From: an uncultured Bacteroidota bacterium
GTDB lineage: Bacteria; Bacteroidota; Bacteroidia; 2-12-FULL-35-15
NCBI GenBank assembly: GCA_903847205.1
Contig: CAINDA010000064.1
Coordinates: forward strand, 186,001-250,000
Direction of reading: 5' to 3'
DNA length: 64,000 bases
Part shown: piece after piece, positions 51,391 through 59,683 of the stretch
Position numbering within the stretch: position 1 is the stretch's first letter
Layout of the letters: every line of letters begins with the position of its first letter
The notes under the pieces: model-generated
The model's input: only the letters and a program-made list of their open reading frames with translations
Databases searched by the model: none
Told to the model about the DNA's origin: nothing
Made by a program: the position numbers and the translations under genes

Positions 51391-52467
51391 ATGAAAAAAA
51401 ACAGAACCGCAATTATTTTAGTAGTCCTGCTGGGAACAATATCCTTTTGGTTTATTATAAATAAAGGGAAAGGCACAATCAAAGAAACATTGCGCGATTT
51501 TGCTGTTGCAGACACAGCATCTATCAGCAAAATATTTTTAGCCGATAAAAGCGGTAATGCCGTCACTCTCGAGCGCCAGCCGTCGGGACACTGGACTGTC
51601 AATGGAAAGTACAATGCCCGCATGGATGCATTGAAAACACTGCTCAATACAATAAAAAAAATAGATATTAAAGAGCCTATCGGCAAAAGCGCACAGGACA
51701 ATGTGATAAAACGTCTTGCGGCAAAAGCGGTTAAATGTGAAATTTATCAAAAAGATAAACTTATAAAAGCATATTACGTCGGTACCGAAACCCCTGATCA
51801 AACGGGCACTTACATGATTTTAATAGATCCGGAAACAATGAAACCATCTGAAAAGGCTTTCATTACATACATTCCAGGCTTTGAAGGATATTTAACAACC
51901 CGCTATTTTGTTGAAGAAAGGGGCTGGAGAGACCGTACCGTTTTTCAATACAATCCAAATGATATAAAATCGGTGAAATTAGAATTACCTTCTAACCCCG
52001 AATATGATTATGAGCTTACTGTAAAAGGGAATAATAATTACCAGATTAAAATACTTAAAGATAATCAGCTTCTCAATAATTGGGACACATTGGCTGTAAA
52101 GCAGTATTTATCGTACTTTCAGCAGTTAAATTTCGAAAGTTTTGAAGTTGATTTAAAGCCGGCCCAGATTGATTCGGTATTAAAATCACAGCCCATAAAC
52201 ATACTAACTGTTACTGACAATGCCGGTAAAGCAAACAAGATTAAATTTTATGCCCGCAGCAATATGAAAAATATTTTGGATAAAGAAGGGAAGCCGCTGC
52301 CATTTGACCCAATCCGGATGGATGCCCTCCTTGATAATGGAAAAGATTTTGTAATGCTGCAGTTTTATATCTTCGGTAAAGTGATGCCGCAGCCAAATTA
52401 TTTCTTACAAAAATCGGCGCAGATGACACCGATGATTAACAAGGCTAAAAACAGGCCAAAGGCTTAA
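51391..52467 (+). CDS. DUF4340-like membrane-anchored protein
   Basis: 358 residues. One N-terminal membrane segment (TAIILVVLLGTISFWFIINK) and a large periplasmic beta-rich region. DFAVADTASISKIFLADKSG, then SGHWTVNGKYNARMDALKTL and GKSAQDNVIKRLAAKAVKCE resemble DUF4340, which occurs in other bacteria downstream of GldG-like ABC genes. It likely works with GldF-GldG in an extracytoplasmic complex; this is inferred from position. No catalytic motif. The C-terminus is Lys/Pro-rich. Confidence 0.75.
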   Translation: MKKNRTAIILVVLLGTISFWFIINKGKGTIKETLRDFAVADTASISKIFLADKSGNAVTLERQPSGHWTVNGKYNARMDALKTLLNTIKKIDIKEPIGKSAQDNVIKRLAAKAVKCEIYQKDKLIKAYYVGTETPDQTGTYMILIDPETMKPSEKAFITYIPGFEGYLTTRYFVEERGWRDRTVFQYNPNDIKSVKLELPSNPEYDYELTVKGNNNYQIKILKDNQLLNNWDTLAVKQYLSYFQQLNFESFEVDLKPAQIDSVLKSQPINILTVTDNAGKANKIKFYARSNMKNILDKEGKPLPFDPIRMDALLDNGKDFVMLQFYIFGKVMPQPNYFLQKSAQMTPMINKAKNRPKA

Positions 52468-52553
52468 CCGGCAGTGCAAGCAGACGACGATCTCAATAAC
52501 AGACCGAACTTTTTTTGTTAAAAAGTCGGTTGAAACTAAAACATCCATTACTT

Positions 52554-52581
52554 TTTGTTTCTCTAAATTAAGCTATATTTG
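52554..52581 (+). promoter_or_regulatory. Candidate promoter of dnaN
   Basis: TTTG at 52554-52557 and a perfect -7 box TATATTTG at 52574-52581 are 16 bp apart, slightly short. The dnaN start lies 45 nt downstream. Confidence 0.5.
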
Positions 52582-52626
52582 TACGCAGATTTTTGATTTA
52601 AAATAACACAATTAAAATATTACGAT

Positions 52627-53748
52627 ATGAAATTTATTGTTTCCAGTACCTCGTTATTAAAACAGCTGCAAGCCGTCAGCGGTGTGCTTAATTCCAATAA
52701 TGCACTTCCAATTCTAGATAATTTTTTATTTGAAATAGATAAAAACCAGCTCAAGGTATCTGCATCGGATTTGGAAACTACAATGACTACAATTATCAAT
52801 ATTGAGTCGAAAGATACCGGTAATATTGCCGTACCTGCGAAACTTCTTTTAGAAACCTTAAAGACCTTTGCTGATCAGCCTTTAACATTCAGCATTGACA
52901 CTAAAAAATTCGGAATAGAAATTATTTCTGATTACGGTAAATATAAATTAACCGGCCATAACGGAGATGAATTCCCTAAACTGCCAAGTATTGAATCTTC
53001 TTCATCTCTTGATTTGGATGCAGGCGTATTAGCTTCAGCAATCAACAAAACAATTTTTGCTGCCGGCAACGACGAACTCCGCCCGGTAATGTCAGGCGTT
53101 TTCTGCCAGCTGTCAACAGATGATATTACATTTGTAGCTACAGATGCCCATAAACTGGTGCGTTACCGCAGAACAGATGCAAAAGCACAGGCCGCATCAT
53201 CTTTCATTATTCCGAAAAAACCATTGAATCTTTTAAAGAGTACACTTGCAAGTGTAAGCGGAAATGTGAAAATTGAATACAATAAAACCAACGCATTTTT
53301 CTCATTTGAGAACACCAACTTAATCTGCCGGTTGATTGATGGCAAATACCCTAATTACGAAGCAGTAATTCCAAAAGAAAATCCTAATAAATTAACTGTT
53401 GACCGCGTTTCATTTTTAAATTCAATCAGACGTGTTTCCATTTTCTCAAACAAAACAACTCACCAGGTTCGTTTAAAAATTGCAGGAAGCGAACTGAGTA
53501 TTTCTGCTGAAGACCTTGATTTTGCTAATGAAGCAAGCGAGCGTTTAACCTGCCAGTATGCCGGCGAGGATATGGAGATTGGATTTAACTCTAAATTTTT
53601 AGCTGAAATGTTAAGCAACCTTAACTGCGAAAATGTAAATCTCGAAATGAGCGCACCAAACCGTGCCGGGATTTTACTGCCTAGCGAAAAAGAAAATGCT
53701 GCAGAAGATATTTTGATGCTGGTAATGCCCGTAATGCTCAACAGCTAA
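52627..53748 (+). CDS. dnaN: DNA polymerase III beta sliding clamp
   Basis: 373 residues forming three similar domains. MKFIVSSTSLLKQLQAVSGV at the start, NALPILDNFLFEI near 26, FAAGNDELRPVMSGVFCQLS near 141, VATDAHKLVRYRR near 169 and LICRLIDGKYPNYEAVIPKE near 233 are clamp hallmarks. The end (DILMLVMPVMLNS) corresponds to the M-P-M/V-R region, here without the Arg. It encircles DNA and tethers the replicative polymerase. dnaA and gyrB are not adjacent, so this is not an obvious oriC locus. A strong terminator follows the stop. Confidence 0.95.
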   Translation: MKFIVSSTSLLKQLQAVSGVLNSNNALPILDNFLFEIDKNQLKVSASDLETTMTTIINIESKDTGNIAVPAKLLLETLKTFADQPLTFSIDTKKFGIEIISDYGKYKLTGHNGDEFPKLPSIESSSSLDLDAGVLASAINKTIFAAGNDELRPVMSGVFCQLSTDDITFVATDAHKLVRYRRTDAKAQAASSFIIPKKPLNLLKSTLASVSGNVKIEYNKTNAFFSFENTNLICRLIDGKYPNYEAVIPKENPNKLTVDRVSFLNSIRRVSIFSNKTTHQVRLKIAGSELSISAEDLDFANEASERLTCQYAGEDMEIGFNSKFLAEMLSNLNCENVNLEMSAPNRAGILLPSEKENAAEDILMLVMPVMLNS

Positions 53749-53776
53749 AGAAAACGCTCTAAACGCAATAAAAATC

Positions 53777-53814
53777 ATACAAAAGGCTTGCTGATTTCAG
53801 CAAGCCTTTTGTAT
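53777..53814 (+). terminator. Rho-independent terminator after dnaN
   Basis: ATACAAAAGGCTTGCTG pairs perfectly with CAGCAAGCCTTTTGTAT around a 4-nt loop, 28 nt after the stop. Confidence 0.9.
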
Positions 53815-53954
53815 TTCAGAACAGCAACTATCGTCTGCCTGGTATTTCCGAGTATTTATTTCTTTTGCAGATTGCAAAGACTCCACCAGGCTCGGGCTTT
53901 TTTGCCCTTATAAAAATTAAAATTGAATATTGAAAAACGAATTATTTAAAAACA

Positions 53955-53986
53955 CAAAAAGCTTCGCAGACCTGCGAAGCTTTTTG
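53955..53986 (-). terminator. Terminator of the siaB-siaC operon
   Basis: CAAAAAGCTTCGCAG pairs perfectly with CTGCGAAGCTTTTTG around a 2-nt loop. It lies 48 nt beyond the stop of the minus-strand siaC gene; poly-A/T arms allow function in both directions. Confidence 0.85.
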
Positions 53987-54033
53987 TTTCTCTTCTATAT
54001 GTATAGCGTCCAGAAGAATAATTTCATAAAAAA

Positions 54034-54414
54034 TTATTCAACAACCTGTACCATTTTAAACGGCACATTAATGATTGCCTGATAATCTTCGCCTGCCTCC
54101 AACATGTCTTCATCATCTTCTTCGTAATACCAGTTAATAAGTACTTTGCTTCCGCTTTTGTTGATTGCTTCAAGTTTTTTAAATACATCCAAAATACATT
54201 TTGAAGAACTTGTATTAAAATATTCCAGCTGAATGTTTACATTAGTTGCTGCTTCGGGCTTAGCGGCATACTTTTCTAACAAATCTACAAGCGGTTTGTA
54301 GAACTCAATAGAGTTTTCAGGAATTGAACGTCCTTTAATCTCTAAAAAACCTTTACCTGTTTCAAATGTCACGGTCGGCGTTTTTGGTGTTCCTTCAATT
54401 AATATTGTTTCCAT
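54034..54414 (-). CDS. siaC: SiaC-family (DUF1987) regulatory phosphoprotein
   Basis: 126 residues. TLIEGTPKTPTVTFETGKG at the start, EIKGRSIPENSIEFYKPLVD near 26, and LEYFNTSSSKCILDVFKKLE near 63 form the DUF1987 pattern; the T/S-rich NTSSSK loop carries the residue phosphorylated in Pseudomonas SiaC. LINWYYEEDDEDMLEAGEDY follows. In Pseudomonas SiaC is phosphorylated by SiaB, dephosphorylated by SiaA, and activates the diguanylate cyclase SiaD. Here only SiaB is adjacent, 10 nt upstream; no GGDEF gene is in the window, so the output must differ or lie elsewhere. Confidence 0.85.
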   Translation of the reverse strand: METILIEGTPKTPTVTFETGKGFLEIKGRSIPENSIEFYKPLVDLLEKYAAKPEAATNVNIQLEYFNTSSSKCILDVFKKLEAINKSGSKVLINWYYEEDDEDMLEAGEDYQAIINVPFKMVQVVE

Positions 54415-54424
54415 ATGCTTTTGT

Positions 54425-54970
54425 TTATTGAGAAATTTTAATATTTAAACTAAAAAAAGAATATTTTTCGTCAACAGCAGTAAACTCAAAATTAAGTTTC
54501 TCTCCGGTTTTCCTTGCAATGTCAATCATCCCTAATCCTCCTCCGCCTTTTATCGACATTTCACCATTATTTAAAACTGCTTTATAGTATTCCTTTAATT
54601 CTTCTTTTGAAAGTACGTTAATATCATCTAACAATTTTTTCAAACCTGGAATATTTTCATTCCTGATATAATTGCCGGTAATAATGCTGTATCCCACATC
54701 CATTTTCCCAATCATAAAAATTGCTGAACGAATTTTGTCTTCCTGGTCTGGTGTCAGCGTATCCATGTGATGATACAGGTTTTGGAGACATTCAACCAAT
54801 ACATTGTAAACTTTCTTTTTAACTTTGGGCTCCTCTTGCCAGTTATCGAGCTTAGACTCCATAATCTGCAAAATAGATGTAAGTAAATCCGATGTAATAT
54901 CTCCTTTAAAAGAGAGCATAATATTATTCCGCTCCATTTTATCGTAGAAATCGTATATATCAATCACCAT
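54425..54970 (-). CDS. siaB: SiaB-family (DUF6272) protein kinase
   Basis: 181 residues. A divergent GHKL/anti-sigma-like kinase fold: YNVLVECLQNLYHHMDTLTP near 64 has the N-box-like E-x-x-x-N, and SIKGGGGLGMIDIARKTGE near 139 supplies the Gly-rich ATP lid. It phosphorylates SiaC on Ser/Thr and so inactivates it. It precedes siaC by 10 nt. The usual neighbour SiaA (a membrane SpoIIE phosphatase) is absent; the soluble SpoIIE phosphatase at 20693 is a distant candidate. Confidence 0.82.
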   Translation of the reverse strand: MVIDIYDFYDKMERNNIMLSFKGDITSDLLTSILQIMESKLDNWQEEPKVKKKVYNVLVECLQNLYHHMDTLTPDQEDKIRSAIFMIGKMDVGYSIITGNYIRNENIPGLKKLLDDINVLSKEELKEYYKAVLNNGEMSIKGGGGLGMIDIARKTGEKLNFEFTAVDEKYSFFSLNIKISQ

Positions 54971-55405
54971 AGAACTCTAAATTTAATCTATAAAGCTTAC
55001 TATTCTGAATAATTAATTTAGCAAATATATACATAAGTTTAATTAATCAAACAATTAATCCTTTTTTTTATTTAAAGGGTTTTTTTTAAAATTTTCAACT
55101 TTGACCGTTTCCCCTTAAACAATAAAGTCATATTTTAATTGATAAAACCGATTTGTACCCAGCCGGCAGAAGCATTTGGCATGAAATCATAGCCGTAAAA
55201 CCAGAATTATGGTATCCTGAATACAAATTAAAAGCCGGCTGAGCAAGCTCATTTAAAATTCAATTTTTTAGATTTTGAGTGAATGTTTTCTAAATTTTGA
55301 AAAACTGTTTTTCTATCTAAATTAATTTGCACGATTATTTTTCAACTTATGCAACCAATTTGTGTATTTATTCGTTACTGTTTTTATGAAACCCTAAAAA
55401 CCTAA
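54971..55405. other. 435-bp divergent intergenic region
   Basis: Very AT-rich stretch between siaB (minus) and the T9SS protein (plus). It must contain both promoters; TAAATTAATTTG near 55318-55329 approximates a -7 box for the plus-strand gene. AGCCGGC/GCCGGCT segments at 55159 and 55233 could pair over 70 bp. No gene or known RNA was recognised. Confidence 0.5.
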
Positions 55406-56869
55406 ATGCAGATGAAAAAAAAACTACTTATTTTCGCATGTTCCGGTTCCATTTTAGCTGCGGCTCAGAATAACGTGAACATTACCTCTCAACAGTATAA
55501 TTCACTTAAACAAAGTAATCAGCTTGATTTGTCTAAGCATTACCGCTTAACTGATAATTCAAGCCCTCAGCATGCAGTTCATCCCATGAATCAAGTAATG
55601 TCCTCGCGGGCTTCATCCACAATTTGCAGCTGTTTAGTTCCTTTAGACAGTACTTTCACGCTTGCCATGACCCCGAACGATGACGGATCAAGCAGTATTA
55701 TTTTGTTACCTTTTTCTTTTAATTATTATGGGGTAATGTACGATTCGCTTTATATCAATAATAACGGGAATATTTCATTCACTTCCCCTTATCCGACTTA
55801 TACGCCAGACTCCTTTCCCAGCTTAAATTTTAACATGATTGCTCCTTTTTGGGCAGATGTGGATACAAGGGCAAAAGGGGTAGTTTTTTACAAAATAACG
55901 CCCACAGCATTAATTGTAAAATGGGATAGTGTAGGGTATTACCCGAGTATGTTAGATAAGCTGAATAGCTTCCAATTAATTATTACAAACGGGGCTGACT
56001 CAATTTTACCAAGCGGCGATAATGTTGCATTCTGCTATGGCGACATGCAATGGACTACCGGCTCTGCATCATCGGGCGTTAATGGATTCGGAGGTACGCC
56101 AGCTACCGCAGGTGTTAATATTGGAAATGGATCAGATTATTTTCAGGTTGGAAGATTTGATCATGCTGGAACGGACTTTGACGGTCCTTACAATAATGTT
56201 GACGGCGTTGACTTTTTAGATAATCAGGGTATGTATTTTAATGTTGCGGCTGTGGGTAATATTCCACCGATTATCATTAATAATAATATCTGCGACACGA
56301 TTGATGTTTATACCGGCGACACAACCCGTTCAGCAGGAGATGAATTTATAACATTTAAAATTGGTGTAAGCACCCCGGAAATAAACCAGACAGTAAATGC
56401 AGTGCTAACATGCACAGAGCCTGGCAGTTTCACATATACAACAAATATAAATACCCCTACTTACAAAGAATATGCCTGCACATTTACAGCTTCGCATCTT
56501 CCAGAAAGTTTATATTATGTTCATGTAACGGCCTCTGATAACGGCACCCCTGCAATGCAGAGCAATAGAACAATAGTTATAAAAAACAAATTCAGTGCGG
56601 CTTTAACAGGAATAAAAGAAAACAAACTTTCTTCTGTTTCTATTTATCCAAACCCTGCTGACGGCTCAATTACAGTAAACCACAATTTTAATACCGCTTC
56701 GAACCCAATATTATCAGTGGTAAATGTGATGGGACAAAATGTTATGACAGCACAATTAACTATCCAACAGCAGACTATTGATATTTCAAGTCTTTGTAAA
56801 GGTATTTACTTTGCTGTAATTTCAAGTAAAGAAGGGAAAAGCAGTACAATAAAAATTGTCCGCAGATAA
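55406..56869 (+). CDS. Secreted T9SS protein with nidogen-like region
   Basis: 487 residues. A signal peptide (KKKLLIFACSGSILAAAQ) ends near 20; a second ATG at 55412 is an equally good start. About 75-280 resembles a nidogen-like extracellular domain: IILLPFSFNYYGVMYDSLYI, NNGNISFTSPYPTYTPDSFP, NMIAPFWADVDTRAKGVVFY and FCYGDMQWTTGSASSGVNGF. A cadherin-like or BACON-like beta domain follows (about 285-395). The last 80 residues (VSIYPNPADGSITV, then DISSLCKGIYFAVISSKEGK) are a type A T9SS sorting domain. Probably a surface adhesion protein. A strong terminator follows. Confidence 0.85.
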   Translation: MQMKKKLLIFACSGSILAAAQNNVNITSQQYNSLKQSNQLDLSKHYRLTDNSSPQHAVHPMNQVMSSRASSTICSCLVPLDSTFTLAMTPNDDGSSSIILLPFSFNYYGVMYDSLYINNNGNISFTSPYPTYTPDSFPSLNFNMIAPFWADVDTRAKGVVFYKITPTALIVKWDSVGYYPSMLDKLNSFQLIITNGADSILPSGDNVAFCYGDMQWTTGSASSGVNGFGGTPATAGVNIGNGSDYFQVGRFDHAGTDFDGPYNNVDGVDFLDNQGMYFNVAAVGNIPPIIINNNICDTIDVYTGDTTRSAGDEFITFKIGVSTPEINQTVNAVLTCTEPGSFTYTTNINTPTYKEYACTFTASHLPESLYYVHVTASDNGTPAMQSNRTIVIKNKFSAALTGIKENKLSSVSIYPNPADGSITVNHNFNTASNPILSVVNVMGQNVMTAQLTIQQQTIDISSLCKGIYFAVISSKEGKSSTIKIVRR

Positions 56870-56901
56870 AATGATTGTTTTTAGGATTCACTAAAATGTT
56901 G

Positions 56902-56944
56902 AGAAGCCCTGCAATATTAAGTATTGCAGGGCTTCTTGTTTTTT
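56902..56944 (+). terminator. Rho-independent terminator
   Basis: AGAAGCCCTGCAATA pairs perfectly with TATTGCAGGGCTTCT around a 5-nt loop, followed by a T-rich tract, 33 nt after the T9SS gene. Confidence 0.9.
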
Positions 56945-56988
56945 GACTAATTTTAAATCTATAGAATAATACAACCAGGAGGAGCAAA

Positions 56989-58293
56989 TTATTTTTTTCT
57001 CATAAATATCTGAATGGGAACACCTGTAAAATCAAACTCTGCCCTCATTCTGTTTTCAAGAAAACGAATGTATGCTTCTGTTACATATTGGGGAAGATTA
57101 CAGTAGAATGCAAATGTTGGCGCATGCGTGGGGAGCTGGTTAATAAATTTAATTTTTACGTGCTTCCCTTTGATTGCGGCTGGAGGCTGATTTTCAACTA
57201 TCGGAAGCATCACATCATTGAGATGGCGGGTTTTAATAACTTTTGTGCGGTTTTCATTTACCTTTTCAGCGGTTTCAATAGCTTTTAAAACACGCTGTTT
57301 GGTTAGTGTTGAGGTAAACACAATTGGTACATCGCGGAAGGGAGCGAGCTTTTCACGGATTTTTTCTTCATATTCTTTAGTTGAATTTGTATTTTTTTCA
57401 ATTAAATCCCATTTATTTACCACAATCACAACGCCTTTGCGATTGCTTTCAGCTAAATGAAAAATATTTATATCCTGAGCTTCTAATCCTAATTGGGCAT
57501 CAATTAAAAGCAATACTACATCGCAGTCTTCAATAGCCCGGATAGAGCGCATTACAGAGTAGAACTCCAGATCTTCTTCAACCTTTGATTTTTTACGGAT
57601 GCCTGCGGTATCAATTAATAAAAAATCGTGGCCGAAAGCTGTGTATCTTGTGTTTACCGAGTCGCGGGTTGTGCCGGCGATTGGTGTTACGATATTGCGT
57701 TCTTTGCCGAGCAGTGCATTTATAAAAGATGATTTCCCAACATTAGGACGGCCAACAATAGCAAATTTCGGAATATCTATTACTTCTTCTTTAATATCGG
57801 CATCCATTGCTTTTACAACATCGTCAAGCAACTCACCGGTGCCGCTTCCGCTGATGGCTGAAATATTGTATGGATCGCCTAAACCTAAAGCGTAAAATTC
57901 GCCCGACATGCCCTGTCTCACAAAATTATCAACCTTATTAGAAACAACAAATACTTTTTTCTTGCTCTTTCTTAAAATGTTGGCAACCACTTTATCGTCT
58001 TCAGTAATTCCTTCGGCAACATCTAATACAAATAAAATTACACTCGCTTCATCAATAGCCAGGGTAACCTGCTTGCGTATCTCTCCTTCAAAAACATCAT
58101 CAGATCCTTTTACGTACCCCCCTGTATCAATCACAGAAAATTCCAAACCATTCCATTCTGATTTACCGTAATGCCTATCACGCGTAACGCCCGACTCAGC
58201 ATCCACTATCGCTTTTCGGCTTTCCGTTAAACGGTTGAAAAGTGTTGATTTTCCTACATTCGGCCGTCCTACTATTGCTGCTATATTTGCCAT
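56989..58293 (-). CDS. der: GTPase Der (EngA)
   Basis: 434 residues. Two tandem GTPase domains are complete. Domain 1 has [29 protein letters not shown] and VSNKVD. Domain 2 has [40 protein letters not shown] and [10 protein letters not shown]. The C-terminal KH-like domain ends with [20 protein letters not shown] and QIFMRKK. Der is an essential 50S ribosome assembly factor. It lies 188 nt downstream of era on the same strand; the gap is filled with repeats, so joint transcription is uncertain. Confidence 0.96.
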   Translation of the reverse strand: MANIAAIVGRPNVGKSTLFNRLTESRKAIVDAESGVTRDRHYGKSEWNGLEFSVIDTGGYVKGSDDVFEGEIRKQVTLAIDEASVILFVLDVAEGITEDDKVVANILRKSKKKVFVVSNKVDNFVRQGMSGEFYALGLGDPYNISAISGSGTGELLDDVVKAMDADIKEEVIDIPKFAIVGRPNVGKSSFINALLGKERNIVTPIAGTTRDSVNTRYTAFGHDFLLIDTAGIRKKSKVEEDLEFYSVMRSIRAIEDCDVVLLLIDAQLGLEAQDINIFHLAESNRKGVVIVVNKWDLIEKNTNSTKEYEEKIREKLAPFRDVPIVFTSTLTKQRVLKAIETAEKVNENRTKVIKTRHLNDVMLPIVENQPPAAIKGKHVKIKFINQLPTHAPTFAFYCNLPQYVTEAYIRFLENRMRAEFDFTGVPIQIFMRKK

Positions 58294-58308
58294 TTTTATT
58301 AATTGGAG

Positions 58309-58436
58309 ATTTGTTGAATTGGAGATTTTTGAATTGGAGAATTAGGGATTTGGAGAATTAGAGAATGGATTGCGGGATATTTGCTACTTCAGATATTTAA
58401 TCGGCACTAATTTTATAATTCTCCAATTCAACAAAT
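58309..58436. repeat. Inverted and tandem GAATTGGAGA-type repeats between era and der
   Basis: A 17-nt segment ATTTGTTGAATTGGAGA at 58309-58325 recurs exactly inverted at 58420-58436. Imperfect tandem variants (GAATTGGAGA, GATTTGGAGA, GAATTAGAGA) fill 58326-58366, and more complementary variants continue to 58476. Confidence 0.75.
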
Positions 58437-58481
58437 TTCCATTTCTCTATTTCCCCAAATCTCGATTTCTCTATTTCAAAA

Positions 58482-59363
58482 TTAATTACTGTACCCAAAG
58501 CGTTTAAGCTCATTATCATTATCACGCCAGTCTTTATTTACTTTAACGAACAGCTCAAGAAATACCTGCTTCTGCAAAAATATTTCCATGTCCTTGCGGG
58601 CTTCTGTTCCAACCTTTTTAAGCGCTTTGCCCTGATGGCCGATGATAATGCCCTTCTGAGAATCGCGGATCACTAATATTTCGGCGCGTATTTTTATAAT
58701 TTTTTCTTCCTCTTTAAACGATTCAATAACAACTTCAACTGAATAAGGAATTTCTTTTTTGTAATTCATCAATATTTTTTCGCGGATAATTTCGGAAATA
58801 AAAAACTTTTCCGGTTTATCTGTCAGCTCATCTTTCCCATAAAAACCGGGGCCTTCCGGAAGTAATGCAAGAATGCGGTCGAAAATATAATTGACATTAA
58901 ATTTTTCTAATGCCGAAACGGGGATAACCTCTGCATTGGGCACTTCAACTTTCCAATACTGTACTTTTGCTTCCAGCTTATCCTGCTCAGCTAAATCAAT
59001 TTTGTTGACTAACAGCAGCACTGGAACTTTAGCGTTTTTTATTTTATGAAGTACTTTTTCGTCTATGGCAATATCCTCATAAATATCAGTAACGAAAAGC
59101 ATTATATCGGCATCAGTGATTGCTGTGTAAACAAAATCCATCATGGATTCCTGAAGCTTATAATTCGGTTTTAATACGCCAGGGGTATCTGAATAAACAA
59201 TTTGAAAATCTTCGCCGTTAACAATGCCCATGATGCGATGACGGGTGGTCTGGGCTTTTGAGGTAATGATAGAAAGGCGTTCGCCCACCAAAACATTCAT
59301 AAGCGTTGATTTGCCTACATTCGGACTTCCAATAATATTAACGAAACCAGCCTTATGCGCCAT
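58482..59363 (-). CDS. era: GTPase Era
   Basis: 293 residues. The GTPase domain has [20 protein letters not shown] near 10, the switch I region SKAQTTRHRIMGIV, YSDTPGVLKPNYKLQESM (G3) and LLVNKIDLAEQ (G4). The C-terminal KH domain has VIRDSQKGIIIGHQGKALKK near 232 with the G-x-x-G loop, then TEARKDMEIFLQKQVFLELF and VNKDWRDN. Era binds the 3' end of 16S rRNA and is needed for 30S maturation. Standard length and order. Confidence 0.96.
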   Translation of the reverse strand: MAHKAGFVNIIGSPNVGKSTLMNVLVGERLSIITSKAQTTRHRIMGIVNGEDFQIVYSDTPGVLKPNYKLQESMMDFVYTAITDADIMLFVTDIYEDIAIDEKVLHKIKNAKVPVLLLVNKIDLAEQDKLEAKVQYWKVEVPNAEVIPVSALEKFNVNYIFDRILALLPEGPGFYGKDELTDKPEKFFISEIIREKILMNYKKEIPYSVEVVIESFKEEEKIIKIRAEILVIRDSQKGIIIGHQGKALKKVGTEARKDMEIFLQKQVFLELFVKVNKDWRDNDNELKRFGYSN

Positions 59364-59683
59364 TTAATTATTTGTTGATAACATTTATTCGGGGTACAAA
59401 GGAACAAAATATATATGTGTAGTCCTATTTTACGCTCTTTAACAATATTATTCCAAGGTTTGAGCTGAGGGAAATACTGTAAGTTAACGAACCAAACAAA
59501 TACTGTGTATTTTCCTTATTTCTTAAAAAAGAAGAAACAAAAATTCAAGAGGGTGGGACTCATAAGGCATTCTGATTATTAAAGATTGACAATATCATAT
59601 AAGCATTCGATCTTAAAAAAAAAGAAGAAGCGCAAAGATTATAATTTATAATTCTTTGCGCTTCCTGCAAAAAAAGAATGCGT
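59364..59683. other. 320-bp spacer between the bam-like operon and era
   Basis: Apart from the terminator at 59615-59664 and the era promoter region near 59390-59420, nothing was recognised. Both flanking genes are on the minus strand. Confidence 0.6.
59615..59664 (-). terminator. Terminator of the aromatic-degradation operon
   Basis: GAAGCGCAAAGA pairs with TCTTTGCGCTTC through an AT-rich stem; on the minus strand it runs into nine T residues. It lies about 20 nt beyond the stop at 59684, marking the end of the operon. Confidence 0.85.

Noticed and set aside
52468-52626. Replication origin beside dnaN
   Set aside because: No dnaA, gyrB or recF nearby and no cluster of DnaA boxes was seen; dnaN is often separate from oriC in Bacteroidota.
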